NCBI GenBank assembly: GCA_020002185.1
Contig: CM034533.1
Span: 52,533,568 to 52,597,567, forward strand
DNA from: Paraescarpia echinospica
Lineage: Eukaryota; Annelida; Polychaeta; Sabellida; Siboglinidae
DNA length: 64,000 bases
Direction of reading: 5' to 3'
Part shown: positions 10,179 to 32,899 of the stretch, piece after piece
Layout of the letters: each line of letters starts with the position of its first letter
Position numbering within the stretch: position 1 is the first letter of the stretch
The notes under the pieces: generated by a model
Database searches by the model: none
What the model was told of the DNA's origin: nothing
Seen by the model: the letters and a program-made list of their open reading frames with translations, nothing else
Made by a program: the position numbers and the translations under genes

Positions 10179-10943
10179 TAAAAAGTGTCTTGAGAGATAA
10201 ATATACCCAACTTATTATTAGGAGTGTAACGATACATCAAAGTATCGCAGTAGTTAATATGACAATAGTGTGCATATTAATAGTAAATTTAAGTATTTTT
10301 ATATTAAATTGGCAGTTATCACAGATATTATGTACATTGAACTGTTGATAGTAATGATAGTTGGCAAAAAGAACAGCGCAGCTACTTGTGTACGCAAAAC
10401 AAATTTCATAAACATGCTTTTTCAATTTAATCTTTAATGTTATTTATATACCAACCTAACATCAACAGTCGTTGATCGTGGCAGTGTCACTGATGAATGA
10501 ACTGCTTGCAAGGCCACACAATGGCGCCACCCGTCCATTATGGTTTGGAACTGCTTTTCCTAGGTATTCACTATGGGGTAGTCAGTATTAACGCTATTGT
10601 GATACTATGACTATCACAATAGTTATGAGACCAGAATAGTTTTGTAATTGTACTGCAGCTATCGCAGTAGTACAGCTGTCCCCAATAGTAACCCTAGTAA
10701 CCCGTTTTGCTCCCCATGCTCCGGTTAGGAGTTCACATGACACTAGAACTGTCAGTGACGCGAGGATTCAACTTCCTCCATTGAGTACGCTTTTTGTACC
10801 ATTCTCTTCTGAAAAGTATGATGTCTGTTCTACGTAAACAAAACTTGACACTGTTGTTAGTGTGGTTAGCTGGGCTATTTCCGGGAAGTCGTGACCGAAG
10901 ATGCAGATATTTTAAGTGTCAGCGTCCGTCAGTTAAAATCAAC

Positions 10944-10991
10944 ATGGCTTCTGTGGAAATTGATCGTTCGTCAACAGAGGTATTACCTGAG
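10944..10991 (+). CDS. Candidate alternative first coding exon (16 residues, ends in a strong donor)
   Basis: ATG at 10944 in a reasonable context (ATCAACATGGCT) gives MASVEIDRSSTEVLPE, then the donor GAG|GTACGT at 10991/10992 in phase 0. The upstream sequence contains TTTCCGGGAAGTCGTGACC (10877-10895), an ETS-like core often found in TATA-less promoters. Both downstream terminal exons (11701, 13706) begin in phase 0, so splicing this exon onto either would give an in-frame finger protein without BTB. This is inferred from signals only. It may equally belong to another transcript or be chance. Confidence 0.3.
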
Positions 10992-11700
10992 GTACGTTAC
11001 ATCACAGATTATTATAAATATGCCGTTTGTCACTGTGTTTGTGAAATTACGGTTGTTTCAGATGTTATTGTTCACCCCATTTGCTTCCCCACCGTTGTAT
11101 GGCTTAATAAGAAATGCCTTTAAAAAAAATGTTTTCTTCACAGACAACAAATATCATTACAAAAGATCCTTTGGGCTTATTAAACAACATTTTGCATGTA
11201 GTTTACCATAAAAAAATTACATTTATATTTTAATATAAAGAGCAATATAATTATTATAGAGAAATGCTAAAAAATTGAAGAACAGACATCATACCTTTTT
11301 GAAGCCGATTCTTTTCCTCTGTGATTACTTTTTTAATATATAAATCTGATCTTGGGGTGACTTTTCTGTAGCAATGTGCCCATTGAGTTGCCTTATTGTA
11401 GAAATGTGACTCAGTCCTAAACAAATATAAATTATTATAACATAATCAGTGGTTAGGAATTTGCCGACGCATTAACACTTATCGATTGGTAACATACAGC
11501 GACTGTATGCACAACTGAGGTATGTTTACAGTGTTTCTGTATGGTAGATTTGATCATTAAAGATGTAGGTCTATAGGTTGGTCACTTCCCTATTACTTTT
11601 TGTGTGCAGGCTAAGGAAGTTTTATGTTGCGAGGTTTTTTTAAACAGTATATGCAATTCACGAAACACTACTAACTGACGTCACGTTTGTGCTTTTGAAG

Positions 11701-12648
11701 GCTCATTCAAAGCGGCATGCGGACAGTCAGGAGCAGTTTTCATGTACTTGTGGCAAAGTGTACTCAACGCTGCGGGGGCTGCGTTACCACCGAGAGCACC
11801 ACCATAAAGACGGAGAAGCGGACAAGAAACCTACGTGTTCTATCTGCCAGTCCGAGTTTGAAACATCTGCCGACTTGAGCGAACACAAAGCAAGCGAGCA
11901 CCGCAAGAGATATTTATGTGGGGAATGCGGCAACACGTTCTCGACCCCTGGCGCCCTCTTGCGGCACACGCTCATACACACAGGCGAGAAACCGTTCGCC
12001 TGCATGACGTGTGGTCGCGCATTTCGCACGCGTGGCACGCTCGTCGCGCACGAACGCTGTCACACTGGTGAGAAGCCATTTCCGTGTTCCACATGCGGCG
12101 CGCATTTCCGCATCCGGAACGCGCTGACGATCCACAAACGCATTCACACGGGCGAGCGGCCGTACGAGTGTGCTGTGTGTGACGCTCGGTTCCGCTCTCG
12201 CACCCTCCAGATGGCGCACCAGCAGCGTCACCACGTGCCAACGAGTGAACGGAGACACGTGTGTTCCAAGTGCGGGAAAGTGTTCCTGTCGCGTAGCACC
12301 TTGCGCGAGCACGAACTGAGGAACCACGCTGAAGATCCGTCAGAGGAGGAATCTCGGCGCTGTGTCTGTACGCTGTGCGGCAAGGTGGTCGCACACGCGG
12401 CGTCACTTCGAAGTCACATGTATGTGCACCTCAAGAAGAAGCTCTTCCAGTGCATTCAATGCGAGTCAGCCTTCCGGCGAAACTCTGACCTGAAGCGTCA
12501 CCTACGTCAGGTACACGGCTACGAAGTTGTGCCCGACGCTGCGACTGTCACTGAGTCACAAACTGATAGTTCTCACGTCATCTGTGAACCTGTGCTTGAA
12601 CAAGAACACCTTGACGACGCAACGATTGTGTTCACAGCCAACTTGTGA
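11701..12648 (+). CDS. BTB zinc-finger protein, alternative terminal exon A (nine C2H2-type fingers)
   Basis: Begins after acceptor GCTTTTGAAG (11700) in phase 0 with AHSKRHADSQ, which supplies the H-x3-H missing from the split finger at the end of exon 2 (…CGFK|AHSKRH, correct 12-residue spacing). Then come a short-spaced CTCGKVYSTLRGL finger, CSICQSEFETSADL, CGECGNTFSTPGAL, CMTCGRAFRTRGTL, CSTCGAHFRIRNAL, CAVCDARFRSRTL, CSKCGKVFLSRSTL, CTLCGKVVAHAASL and CIQCESAFRRNSDL, with TGEKPF-type linkers typical of DNA-binding arrays. It ends ...DDATIVFTANL and TGA (12646-12648). It is related to the next exon, at 13706, in arrangement and in its C-terminal peptide. Confidence 0.88.
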   Translation, partial: AHSKRHADSQEQFSCTCGKVYSTLRGLRYHREHHHKDGEADKKPTCSICQSEFETSADLSEHKASEHRKRYLCGECGNTFSTPGALLRHTLIHTGEKPFACMTCGRAFRTRGTLVAHERCHTGEKPFPCSTCGAHFRIRNALTIHKRIHTGERPYECAVCDARFRSRTLQMAHQQRHHVPTSERRHVCSKCGKVFLSRSTLREHELRNHAEDPSEEESRRCVCTLCGKVVAHAASLRSHMYVHLKKKLFQCIQCESAFRRNSDLKRHLRQVHGYEVVPDAATVTESQTDSSHVICEPVLEQEHLDDATIVFTANL

Positions 12649-12851
12649 ACATATCGATACATTTAGAAAATAAGTTTATCTCAGGTCGATTGTTGCTCTC
12701 TGTAGTTTTCTCAACGTACTGTAGAACTGGCATAATCGTGTGCTCTGATTTTTGTCTTCATATTTCATGCACATGCTTGTTATAAGTGACTCGTATTAAA
12801 GGTCGTTGTGTATGTACTAAAAATATTTGTTGTTTTGGTGAAGATATAAAA

Positions 12852-13048
12852 TGTGGGCCACACCTGTAAGCCAAGTGTGGGCTACACCTGTAAGCCAAGT
12901 GTGGGCCACACCTGTAAGCCAAGTGTGGGCCACACCAGTAAGCCAAGTGTGGGCCACACCTGTAAGCCAAGTGTGGGCCACACCTGTAAGCCAAGTGTGG
13001 GCCACACCTGTAAACCAAGTGTGGGCCACACCTGTAAGCCAAATGTGG
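12852..13048. repeat. 24-bp minisatellite, about eight copies
   Basis: The unit GTGGGCCACACCTGTAAGCC (plus AAGT) is nearly uniform across eight copies between the two alternative terminal exons. Because 24 is a multiple of three, it leaves open frames on both strands. These are not genes. Confidence 0.95.
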
Positions 13049-13236
13049 GGTCGTTCACGGTTATCGATGTTTACCTATTCGTACAAAGCATACAAAAAGG
13101 GAAGGATCAAAGCCTGCGTACTATATAACAAGCCAGATTTTCCGGGGATTTCCTGGATTTGTCGTACAACTCCCACCCTCCCAAAATGAAGATCATCACC
13201 CAGATTATAAACTGTATAAATGGATATCGTATTTAT

Positions 13237-13335
13237 GGTGTCAAGGAGGGTGCCATTGGAGATCTTCTGCAAGTCAAGGAGGGTGCCATTGGAGATCTTC
13301 TGCAAGTCAAGGATGGTGCAGTTGGAGTTTGGCGA
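13237..13335. repeat. 33-bp tandem repeat, about three copies
   Basis: The unit begins CAAGGAGGGTGCCATTGGAG and continues ATCTTCTGCAAGT. Two full copies and one diverged copy. Confidence 0.9.
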
Positions 13336-13705
13336 GTCTCAAGCAGGGTATAACATTCTCCCGGATTTGGAAACACAAGTTGGCAGACTATCTGGTATAG
13401 TACTAAATGTTGGTCGCCTATGAATTGTTCAGTACAAATAGGTATATGACAGCAATTGTGAACGACCCTCAAAAGAAACCCTAAAACCCATAAATGAACC
13501 AATATTATCATCCATGTGTACTTGTTTTCCATGCATGCTCAAAAGCAGCTTATGACATCAGCCAAATTGATGTGCACAACTTTGAACTGCTGATCTAATA
13601 TTCGCATGCTTTTTGATAAATGCAGTCCGCATTGTGTAATGTAAAACACCCTTGCTCAGAACTGTAAGGCATGTAATTTATTAAGTGGCATTGTGTGTTT
13701 TGAAG

Positions 13706-14653
13706 GAACACATGATGCGGCATACAGACAGGCAGACGTTTCCTTGTCTGTGTGGCAAAGTCTACTCGTCACAGAAAGCACTACGGTCGCACCAAGTCTA
13801 CAACCACCCAGACGACGACATACAACATCAGGTCAAAAAAGAGCAACCCGAATTCAAACGTGTGGAAGTTAAAAAGAAACCACCGGCAAGACACCGCAAG
13901 ATCAAGCCGGAAGATCGCGCAAAGAACCTGTGCGCGGAATGTGGCCAGACGTTCGCGAAACCGAGTACCTTGAAATTGCACTCCCTCATACACGCCGGGA
14001 TCAAGCCGTACGTGTGCGATACGTGCGGTCACGCCTTCCGTGTGCATGCCAAGCTTGTCATGCACCAAAGACGCCACACCGGTGAGAAACCATTTGCGTG
14101 TCCAGCGTGCGGCCGACGTTTCCGCCTGAACGAGATGATGAAGAGGCATTTCCTCATACACACGGGCGAAAAGCCATTTGTGTGCAGCGTGTGTGACAAA
14201 GCCTTCAGGACGAGGTCTCAAGTGATGATGCACCACCAATACAAGCACGTGCCTTACCACGAGAGGAGGCGGCACACCTGTGACAGGTGCGGTAAATCGT
14301 ACCTGTCAAGTCGGGAACTAAAGGATCACGGGGCAAGCTTCCACGGCGACAGTTGCCTCATCTGCAGCGTCTGCGGAAAGTCCTATCCGACCTCTAAATC
14401 GCTGCGATCTCACATGAATGTGCACACGGACATGCATGTCTACCAGTGCTTCCGGTGTAGGGCGTGGTTTAAATGGAAACCGAGTCTGACGCGCCACCTA
14501 GATGCGGTGCACGGAATTAAGGCGGCACCCAAGGAGGTGTTAGTGTCGCAGGCGCGAGGTGACAACTCAGGCGTCGACTGTGAACTAGAACTTGAACAAG
14601 AACTCGAAGAAGATAGTCTTGCAGACTCTGTCATTTTCACAGCCGATGTGTAG
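13706..14653 (+). CDS. BTB zinc-finger protein, alternative terminal exon B (eight C2H2-type fingers)
   Basis: Begins after acceptor TGTTTTGAAG (13705) in phase 0 with EHMMRHTDRQT, which also supplies the H-x3-H for the split finger at the end of exon 2. Next are CLCGKVYSSQKAL (the same short C-x-C finger as exon A), a basic insert with QVKKEQPEFKRVEVKKK, then CAECGQTFAKPSTL, CDTCGHAFRVHAKL, CPACGRRFRLNEMM, CSVCDKAFRTRSQV, CDRCGKSYLSSREL, CSVCGKSYPTSKSL and CFRCRAWFKWKPSL. It ends ...ADSVIFTADV and TAG. Same exon length (948 bp), same phase, same acceptor word TTTTGAAG and a related C-terminus show tandem exon duplication followed by divergence of the finger contacts. It could alternatively be a last exon reached after skipping exon A, which is the same model. 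A separate gene is less likely, because the exon starts inside a finger. Confidence 0.88.
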   Translation, partial: EHMMRHTDRQTFPCLCGKVYSSQKALRSHQVYNHPDDDIQHQVKKEQPEFKRVEVKKKPPARHRKIKPEDRAKNLCAECGQTFAKPSTLKLHSLIHAGIKPYVCDTCGHAFRVHAKLVMHQRRHTGEKPFACPACGRRFRLNEMMKRHFLIHTGEKPFVCSVCDKAFRTRSQVMMHHQYKHVPYHERRRHTCDRCGKSYLSSRELKDHGASFHGDSCLICSVCGKSYPTSKSLRSHMNVHTDMHVYQCFRCRAWFKWKPSLTRHLDAVHGIKAAPKEVLVSQARGDNSGVDCELELEQELEEDSLADSVIFTADV

Positions 14654-14757
14654 TAAGAACAAACATTTAGACAACTGGGGACTTTGTTCCGTATCTTCTG
14701 GCCTTTTTATGTGTGAGACTACACTACAGACTAAGATATTCAACATTTTTAAACATG

Positions 14758-15050
14758 GAAGGGAGATTGTCTGTTCCGTTAACCGGAATCAGCCAGGGTG
14801 GTAATTATAAAAACAACATAGTTTGATGAATTGGTTCTCTTGAATGTTAGAAGATCATGATCGCGATCATGAAATACCTTTGAGGTAATCCCCCAGCGAC
14901 TGTTGTATTGCCAATGTAGTTGTTTACAATCTGAACGCTTTCTTTACTTTTCGAAGACAGCATATTCAAGTTAAAAACAATGTGTTGGGCGTATTAAACA
15001 CAATTTGGCGGGCGGCATACCTCCAACATTCTCGTACTAAGAACATTACA
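14758..15050 (+). repeat. Dispersed repeat, copy 2 (pair at 5325-5590)
   Basis: Collinear with 5325-5590 in the same orientation. A small palindrome GATCATGATCGCGATCATGA lies inside this copy only. It directly follows the BTB-ZF terminal exon B, so it may fall in the 3'UTR. Confidence 0.55.
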
Positions 15051-15435
15051 ATTAAATTGTAATGTAATTAATTGTAATGAATTTATATGAATCAGTATAA
15101 CAAAACATCAAATAGACAACCTATCTCTTGAGTTACCACATGCTTATAATTTATAATACGAAAGGCTTTTCCCATGAGCCCATTTTGAATGTGTGTAGTT
15201 TTTTCATTTTATTTGCAGTTTATGTACATATTGAGCATCAACGCACACTTCCAATGCACAAAAATCCCCGGGACCCCAAATGAATGAACACTTCTTGTGT
15301 CTTGCTACATGTCCTAGGAGGGCTAAAGGCATTTTTGCATTGTGAAGTATTCCACTACCCACAATTGCTTTAACAAACAAATCGCATCATAAATTTGCAA
15401 AGTCCAAAAAATGTGTCGCATTTTATGAGTGGGGG

Positions 15436-15716
15436 GTGGGTTGGGAGCCTCCGCTATCGATAATGAAGCGCCGCAAGCTCTCCTGGTTCGGACATGTCTC
15501 CAGACACAACTCTCTGTCCAAGATCATCCTTCAAGGAACAATAGAGGGCACACGATGCAGAGGGCGACAGAAAGTCGTGGGGAGAGAACAAAGAACTGGA
15601 CAGGCCACACCCTCACGTCCCTGACACGCACAGTGGAAGACAGAGAGATGGAAAGCGCTGATTGTGCAAATGTCTGCCATAGCATCCCGACGACCTCCGG
15701 TCATGGGATGAGTGAG
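15436..15716 (+). mobile_element. LINE 3' end fragment, C-terminal RT-associated region
   Basis: Broken frames read KRRKLSWFGHVSRHNSLSKI and IIL.GTIEGTRCRGRQ, the RR-L-xWxGHV...GxRxRGRQ pattern of non-LTR ORF2 C-termini, followed by a decayed tail ending at ...RRPPVMG. It runs directly into a TGAG microsatellite, which probably grew from the element's 3' tail. Confidence 0.65.
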
Positions 15717-15786
15717 TGAGTGAGTGAGTGAGTGAGTGAGTGAGTGAGTGAGTGAGTGTGTGTGTGTGTGTGTGTGAGTGTGTGAG
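15709..15786. repeat. (TGAG)n followed by (TG)n microsatellite
   Basis: Continuous TGAG units then TG units at the 3' end of the LINE fragment. Confidence 0.95.
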
Positions 15787-16009
15787 GTGTGGGTTGGTTG
15801 TCACCATGTACCGCTGAAAAAATAAATTGATACAGTGGTGCCAAATATTGAGTGGGTGATGGGTAATGTCGCATCAGTTGAAGATGGAGCTCAAAATTGC
15901 ACCACCACACATCAGTAGGTTAAACAATACACTAACTTTGCAAATCTATGCGACATCCGTACAAACAGTAGATAACAACACGTTTCAGTAGTTTGCAATA
16001 TTAAAAGCC

Positions 16010-16015
16010 TTTATT
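16010..16015 (-). terminator. Candidate polyadenylation signal for CDK4/6
   Basis: AATAAA on the - strand, about 3.6 kb downstream of the CDK4/6 stop. Other AT-rich hexamers exist in the interval, so this is only one candidate. Confidence 0.2.
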
Positions 16016-16710
16016 CCACATTTTGGCATCAACTTAACCCGTCTGTGCACCATGTCAACGCAATATCACAAAGACAGTTAGTTACTACCTAGACGACTGT
16101 CTGGTCTTTAAAAAATACCATTTGCCCATTTCATATCAATGGATGCGTTATTATCCGCTCCAATCTGGAACCTTGGCACGCTTTGCAATGGCTACCGAAA
16201 ACGACACATGCTGCGGGCATCACAAGGTAAACCAGTGTTAGAAAAATAAAACGCTTTACTTACATGCAACTGATACAAGAATATTTTCTCTGTAAGAATA
16301 TCTACATACATGCGCACGCGTATACTACGTACTCGATGGTAAACATCGTCAAAGAATTGGTCCCCAATATGGTGTAGAAAAATAACAACGTTCTACGTTC
16401 TTGCTACAAATACAGTTGTATCACACGGGGCTGCACAAAGGTAATTTTGTTTTATATCATTATTATGATAGTGATTCGTCAACTATAAAATTCATTATTT
16501 TGCTGTAAGCAATTACATTTTAATGCTCTTAAAGAAAATTCGAATTATTTGTCACTTGATTAGCATCATAGAAAATATACAGATACACATGATTGCTGCA
16601 ACAAACAAACCACTGTTCATCCTCAGCAGAAATTACAGTCTAAAGAACTTAACTGTATGTATTATATACAGTGCACAAATAACCAGCAATCAAACTCAAT
16701 TTATTTGTAT

Positions 16711-17075
16711 ATTAGCTCACAATTAACCAAACCAGTTGCATTTCTCTTCCATGCAATTCATTATTCATTGAGAAAACAATTACCACAACTTCTCTGTTGA
16801 TGATCACATTGAAACCAAGCACAGGCACAAATTGTAAGAAAACATGATAGTTACGCTGTATTCCTCAGAGCACAGGCCACACGGAGATCATTTAGCCCAT
16901 AATTAATCAAATCAGTCCAATTTCTCATCCACGCAATTCATTACGCATTCATTGAGAGAAAACAAAAATCACTTCTCCATTGATTATCAAGTGGAAAGCA
17001 TCCCTAGGCACAAATTGTTGTAAGAAAACATTATATTTATGATATACCCCTCAGATCATTAGCCATACATCGACT
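16711..17075. repeat. Imperfect tandem duplication, about 186-bp period
   Basis: CACAATTAACCAAACCAGTTG at about 16714 recurs as CATAATTAATCAAATCAGTCC at about 16899, each followed by CATGCAATTCATTA/CACGCAATTCATTA and AGGCACAAATTGT..TAAGAAAACAT. Diverged. Confidence 0.6.
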
Positions 17076-19593
17076 TTGACAAAAATTACCAATTTCTTCA
17101 TATCACATCAATTATACAAAATTCCTTCGAATTAATTAATTGCTGGATTTCACTGACAAGTGCTGGAATCAGTCCTTAGTCGGTCAGTATAGCGTGATGG
17201 GAAATGCTTCTCCACTGCCATAATTACTGCAGGTTAGCACATATGATGAACATAATCTACACATACGATATCATCTGAAAATAACTTCTATGTTTTTTTA
17301 GCTAACCTATAGCACCCAACAAGCTAAAATAAGAATTTCATAAATCTACATGATTTCTAATTACGTTTTTATTAGTGTCACTAAAATAGTGTCCATTACA
17401 ACAGGTAATGTACGGGTATGTCACATTACCATCAAAAATACAAGTTTAAAGTATTATCCACGTCACTGCCAAAGGTAACTTTACATTGTTAACATACTGA
17501 AATACCTCTCTCATGCACGCATAATGTCTGCCTTAGAAATGTAGTAAAGCATGTACACAAAATGTGTCTTAAAGTAAGGTATTTATCGTAAATTTTGAAT
17601 ATCAGCGACCTTTTTATTTCTCCTCGATTTATGCCTAGTACAATGGAGCAATTAATCTGGCTTGTGATTTTAAATAAAATGCCATAGACGAGATCTAAAA
17701 TTTGGCTTAGCTCAAATGTGTTTTTGAGGACATAGCAAGGCTTATTTTAACAGTTTATAAAGGGGAGACCGATCACATGCATCTGCCAGTCTATGTAATT
17801 TCCTACGAGGTCAAAAATCCAGTTTTGTTATGTTCTTGCTGTGATTTTGAATTACAATTGTTCAAAATAACTTGTTGACACCTACTCATGGCGCAACTAA
17901 CCAAAGGCAGCGGAAACCACCACTACAGTACTTTGATATTTAATCCATTTACAATGACATAACCATTCAATTCTCTCAGGCCGGAGAAAAGTCCTCTGGG
18001 AAAGCACATCATATAGCAAAGTATATAGCATTAAATAACTATAGCTGTGTGTTTTGAAATACATCACCAACAATTATGGTAGAAGAACACGAATAAAGAC
18101 AGAAAGAGGCGCGCGGACCTCGGTGCTGTTACAATGGTACAAGGTCAGCTTGTATTAGTATATAGAATTTCATGTAATTCAGGACTGAGATCAGTTCAAT
18201 ATTTCGTCTACTATACAAAATATTATGGCTTCAATATCCTGTTTATTATTAAACTGTTCGTTTGGAGTTAATAACCTTGCTGCTGTTGCTAGAATTAGTT
18301 GCCTCTATATTGGCAACCAGGACTTTTTCAATGAGATAATGTGCACCACAATTAATTTGTGTGACTTAGGGTGTACACAACAGAATCTGTCTTTTCACTT
18401 ATGTCTAGAATATGGACCAGAGTTGACGAGTCCAGAAACCGACGTCAAAATCAAAATGATGTGTGTCACCTCCATAACTTTGCCTTTACCAACAATGTTT
18501 ACAAGCATGCATTACATTACTAGAGTGGCATATCATCTGCCAGGCCAATCTTACCCACATGCAGTTCTCTTTCCCCATGTTTTTGTTGCAAAGAGAAACA
18601 ATTGGGACCAGAATTGCAACGTAACACACGACAGAATGTCAAACAAATTCATATGTGCGTCGGCCATTTTGTAAGCTTGACAACCCTTGTGCTCAGCAAT
18701 AAGCCGTGTGAGGGATCCGTCAATAATGTGGTTTTAAAACTTGGAATAAAAAACCCACGCCACTTCATGTTCACCAAGCCCCATGGAAATCATGCACAGG
18801 ATGTAAAAGATCCAAACATGCAGTTATATGTGCAGTTATAAGTGTAACACATCTATAGTTTGTATCTTGTATGAGACTATGCTACACCTTGTAGATTCTA
18901 CAATTGCAGAATTCATTTCTGGTGCGAATTACAAAAATATCTCTATATCTTCTACAGTAAGCCCAGCAACGATTGACAGTGTAATCTGGCCAGATATTTT
19001 CGTTGTACCAAGTTCTGCATTCACCTTCAAGTCGTTGCTGCTACATACATATCTTCATAGGTTTTAAACGTGGTCCAGCACATCTTCTATGAAACTCGGT
19101 CAAGAACTGAAGGATATTTTTAAATTCCTTTGATGAGCACGGAATGTTATAACAACTTTACTCTTGGGCCATTTTACTTGATTTTTCTATCTGCACTTGG
19201 AATGGATATTCCCATTACCCCTTGTCCCTAAACCCAGGGGGAGTAAATATTTTACTGAAGTTAAACGCGCCTAACTATGTATAACTCTATGATATGTATG
19301 ATATGCCAGGAGTAACCAGCATTTTATGGTCAATTCCAAACGGTATATTTTACATTTCAACTCACCCGGTCATGATTTCTGTTTTCCGGCATTAACCCTA
19401 CATACTGCGTTAACCCTAACATTCTTTTATGTATCAATACATAAGACACGATACCGGCAGTGCCATCTGTCAGCACCATGGCTAACTAGACCAAGCAGAC
19501 AATAATTTGTGGCAGTGCAGGCTGTCTGTCCGGTTTCCATGGCAACGCCGACCGGAGCGATGCCGGTCACCTGTGTCGTAACCACGGCGATGG

Positions 19594-31308
<11,715 letters not shown>

Positions 31309-31345
31309 GAGTCTGCTGTCTGCCTTAGTGGGTGCCTGCTGTCAT

Positions 31346-32100
31346 CTACAAAACAGAAACAGAGTATTACATGTATGTATGTGTGGTGTCTGTGATTATG
31401 CTCTTTTTCGGTGATCTCACAGTTTCTGTTCAAAAATGCAAATTCTGTTTAAAAATCCAACGTTTGTTTCAAAATATTGATTCCATTAATTCAATCTGTT
31501 TTCTACGATCGCAGAAAATCAGTGTCCTTATTGGACCACAAACTATTCCAAAATCACACATATTATAGGATAGGATCGGGCAAGCATTTTGTTATAAAAA
31601 TGCCATTTTTGACCTAATACAACTTTTTAATTAATAGCTAGAATTTCACACTCAAGCATGAATAATAAGTTTGCAAAATATGGGCAGTTTAGCTCCTGGC
31701 AATAGACGAGCACAAAATTGAAAAATATAACTTAGGCAAATAAAAATATGAAAAAATTGAAGATAAATTTAATATGTGGACATTACAATAAGTTTTGTTA
31801 AGCTACATCATATTGTTTGGTTTTTATTAGATTTTTTGTGACTGGTTTTCTGGGTATCGCACACCCCTCCCACCAAATGTCGACTAGTTCAACCGTCCAT
31901 TGTGAATGTGGTGTGGATTTGTCTATTTTGTCGTAACGGGGAGATCCACGTTCAACAATAAACAAATACTAAAAATATTCGCTACCATTTATCAATACGA
32001 TATAATAAGTTATGTTGATCGGTTTTGTTTGCAATTAAATACCACAATATGCTGAAATAGCTTACACGTAGAATAATACATTAGCAAATTATTTAATAGT
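31346..32100. other. Region upstream of the CDK4/6 coding start
   Basis: AT-rich non-coding sequence; on the - strand it is the intron before the ATG-bearing exon. The true CDK4/6 promoter and first exon are presumably further right, but no CpG-rich island or core promoter could be pinned down. Confidence 0.35.
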
Positions 32101-32109
32101 ACGCGTAGC

Positions 32110-32800
32110 GAGTTATCAAAGCCGCGCTAAGCGTTGATACTCCGGAAAATTCGCAAAACATTCACCGTTTTAGTGTCGGCACCGCCACAAATCAAACATA
32201 ATTTTCAACAAAAAAAACTTTATTGCAAATTTCATGCCAAATCAATTGGTGTTACACACAAAGCGTACTTTTGTAAAATGGGAAAGTTTTTATTAAAAAC
32301 ACGACCGCCACATAAATACTTAGATGTTTACATGCAACTGGCAGTGTTGCCGAAGCCGTACTAAGCATCGAGACTTGAGGGAAATTCGCAAAACTTTCAG
32401 CTTTTAAGTGACGGCGCCGCCTCAAATCAAATGTAATCTTCACAAAACAACATCAATTTTATTGGAAATTTCATGCCGAATGGATTGGTACTACACACTA
32501 GGAGTATTTTTGTGAAATGGTTTACTAAAAGCATGACCGCCACGCAAACGCTTGTGTTTACATGCGACTGCTGACTGCTGCAGAACCCGTGCGAAGCTTT
32601 GATACTCGAAAAAAAATGTCAAAGCTTTCTAGTGAGGCACGGCCTCAAATAAAATGTAATCTTCATAAAGAAACATATATTTTATTGCCTTATTAATTCC
32701 GAACTGATCAATACTACACACTAGGTGTACTTTTGTGAAATTGTGAAGTTTTTTATTACAAACATGACCACAACGCAAAGGTTTGTGTTTACATGTATGT
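32110..32800. repeat. Three-unit tandem repeat, about 233-bp unit
   Basis: Unit starts GCCGCGCTAAGCGTTGATAC (32121), GCCGTACTAAGCATCGAGAC (32354) and CCCGTGCGAAGCTTTGATAC (32586). Each contains TCAAAT..AATGTAATCTTCA, TTTCATGCC(A/G)AAT and a TGTTTACATG end. Clearly diverged. Confidence 0.8.
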
Positions 32801-32899
32801 TTGCAGGCAATTTTCGAAATAAACTTTACTCTGGTCGAACTGGAAAAAAATTGACACCGTGTGAGGTCTGTGAAGATAGCATAGTTTTAGCGAAATTTG

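Larger units (their letters stand above)
15787..19593 (-). other. Convergent intergenic region, probably including the CDK4/6 3'UTR
   Basis: No protein-coding gene is recognised. AT-rich and relatively poor in identifiable mobile elements compared with the rest of the window, which fits a long 3'UTR of the - strand CDK4/6 gene. A candidate polyadenylation signal AATAAA (complement of 16010-16015) lies near the far end. An imperfect duplication of about 186 bp is visible at 16711-17075. An open frame at 18225-18674 (+) has no recognisable features and was not called. Confidence 0.35.

Noticed and set aside
10217..10715. hAT-type element beginning AGGAGTGTAACGATAC
   Set aside because: Only the left end looks like a hAT terminus; a matching right end and 8-bp duplication were not found.
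11914..12406. Long - strand open frames opposite terminal exon A
   Set aside because: Shadows of the zinc-finger array; the + strand has the C2H2 pattern and splice signals.
12758..13189. Open frames on both strands over 12.8-13.2 kb
   Set aside because: Produced by the 24-bp minisatellite, whose unit is a multiple of three.
18225..18674. 149-codon + strand open frame
   Set aside because: No domain or family-like pattern, lies antisense to the probable CDK4/6 3'UTR, Cys/Leu-rich text typical of chance AT-rich frames.
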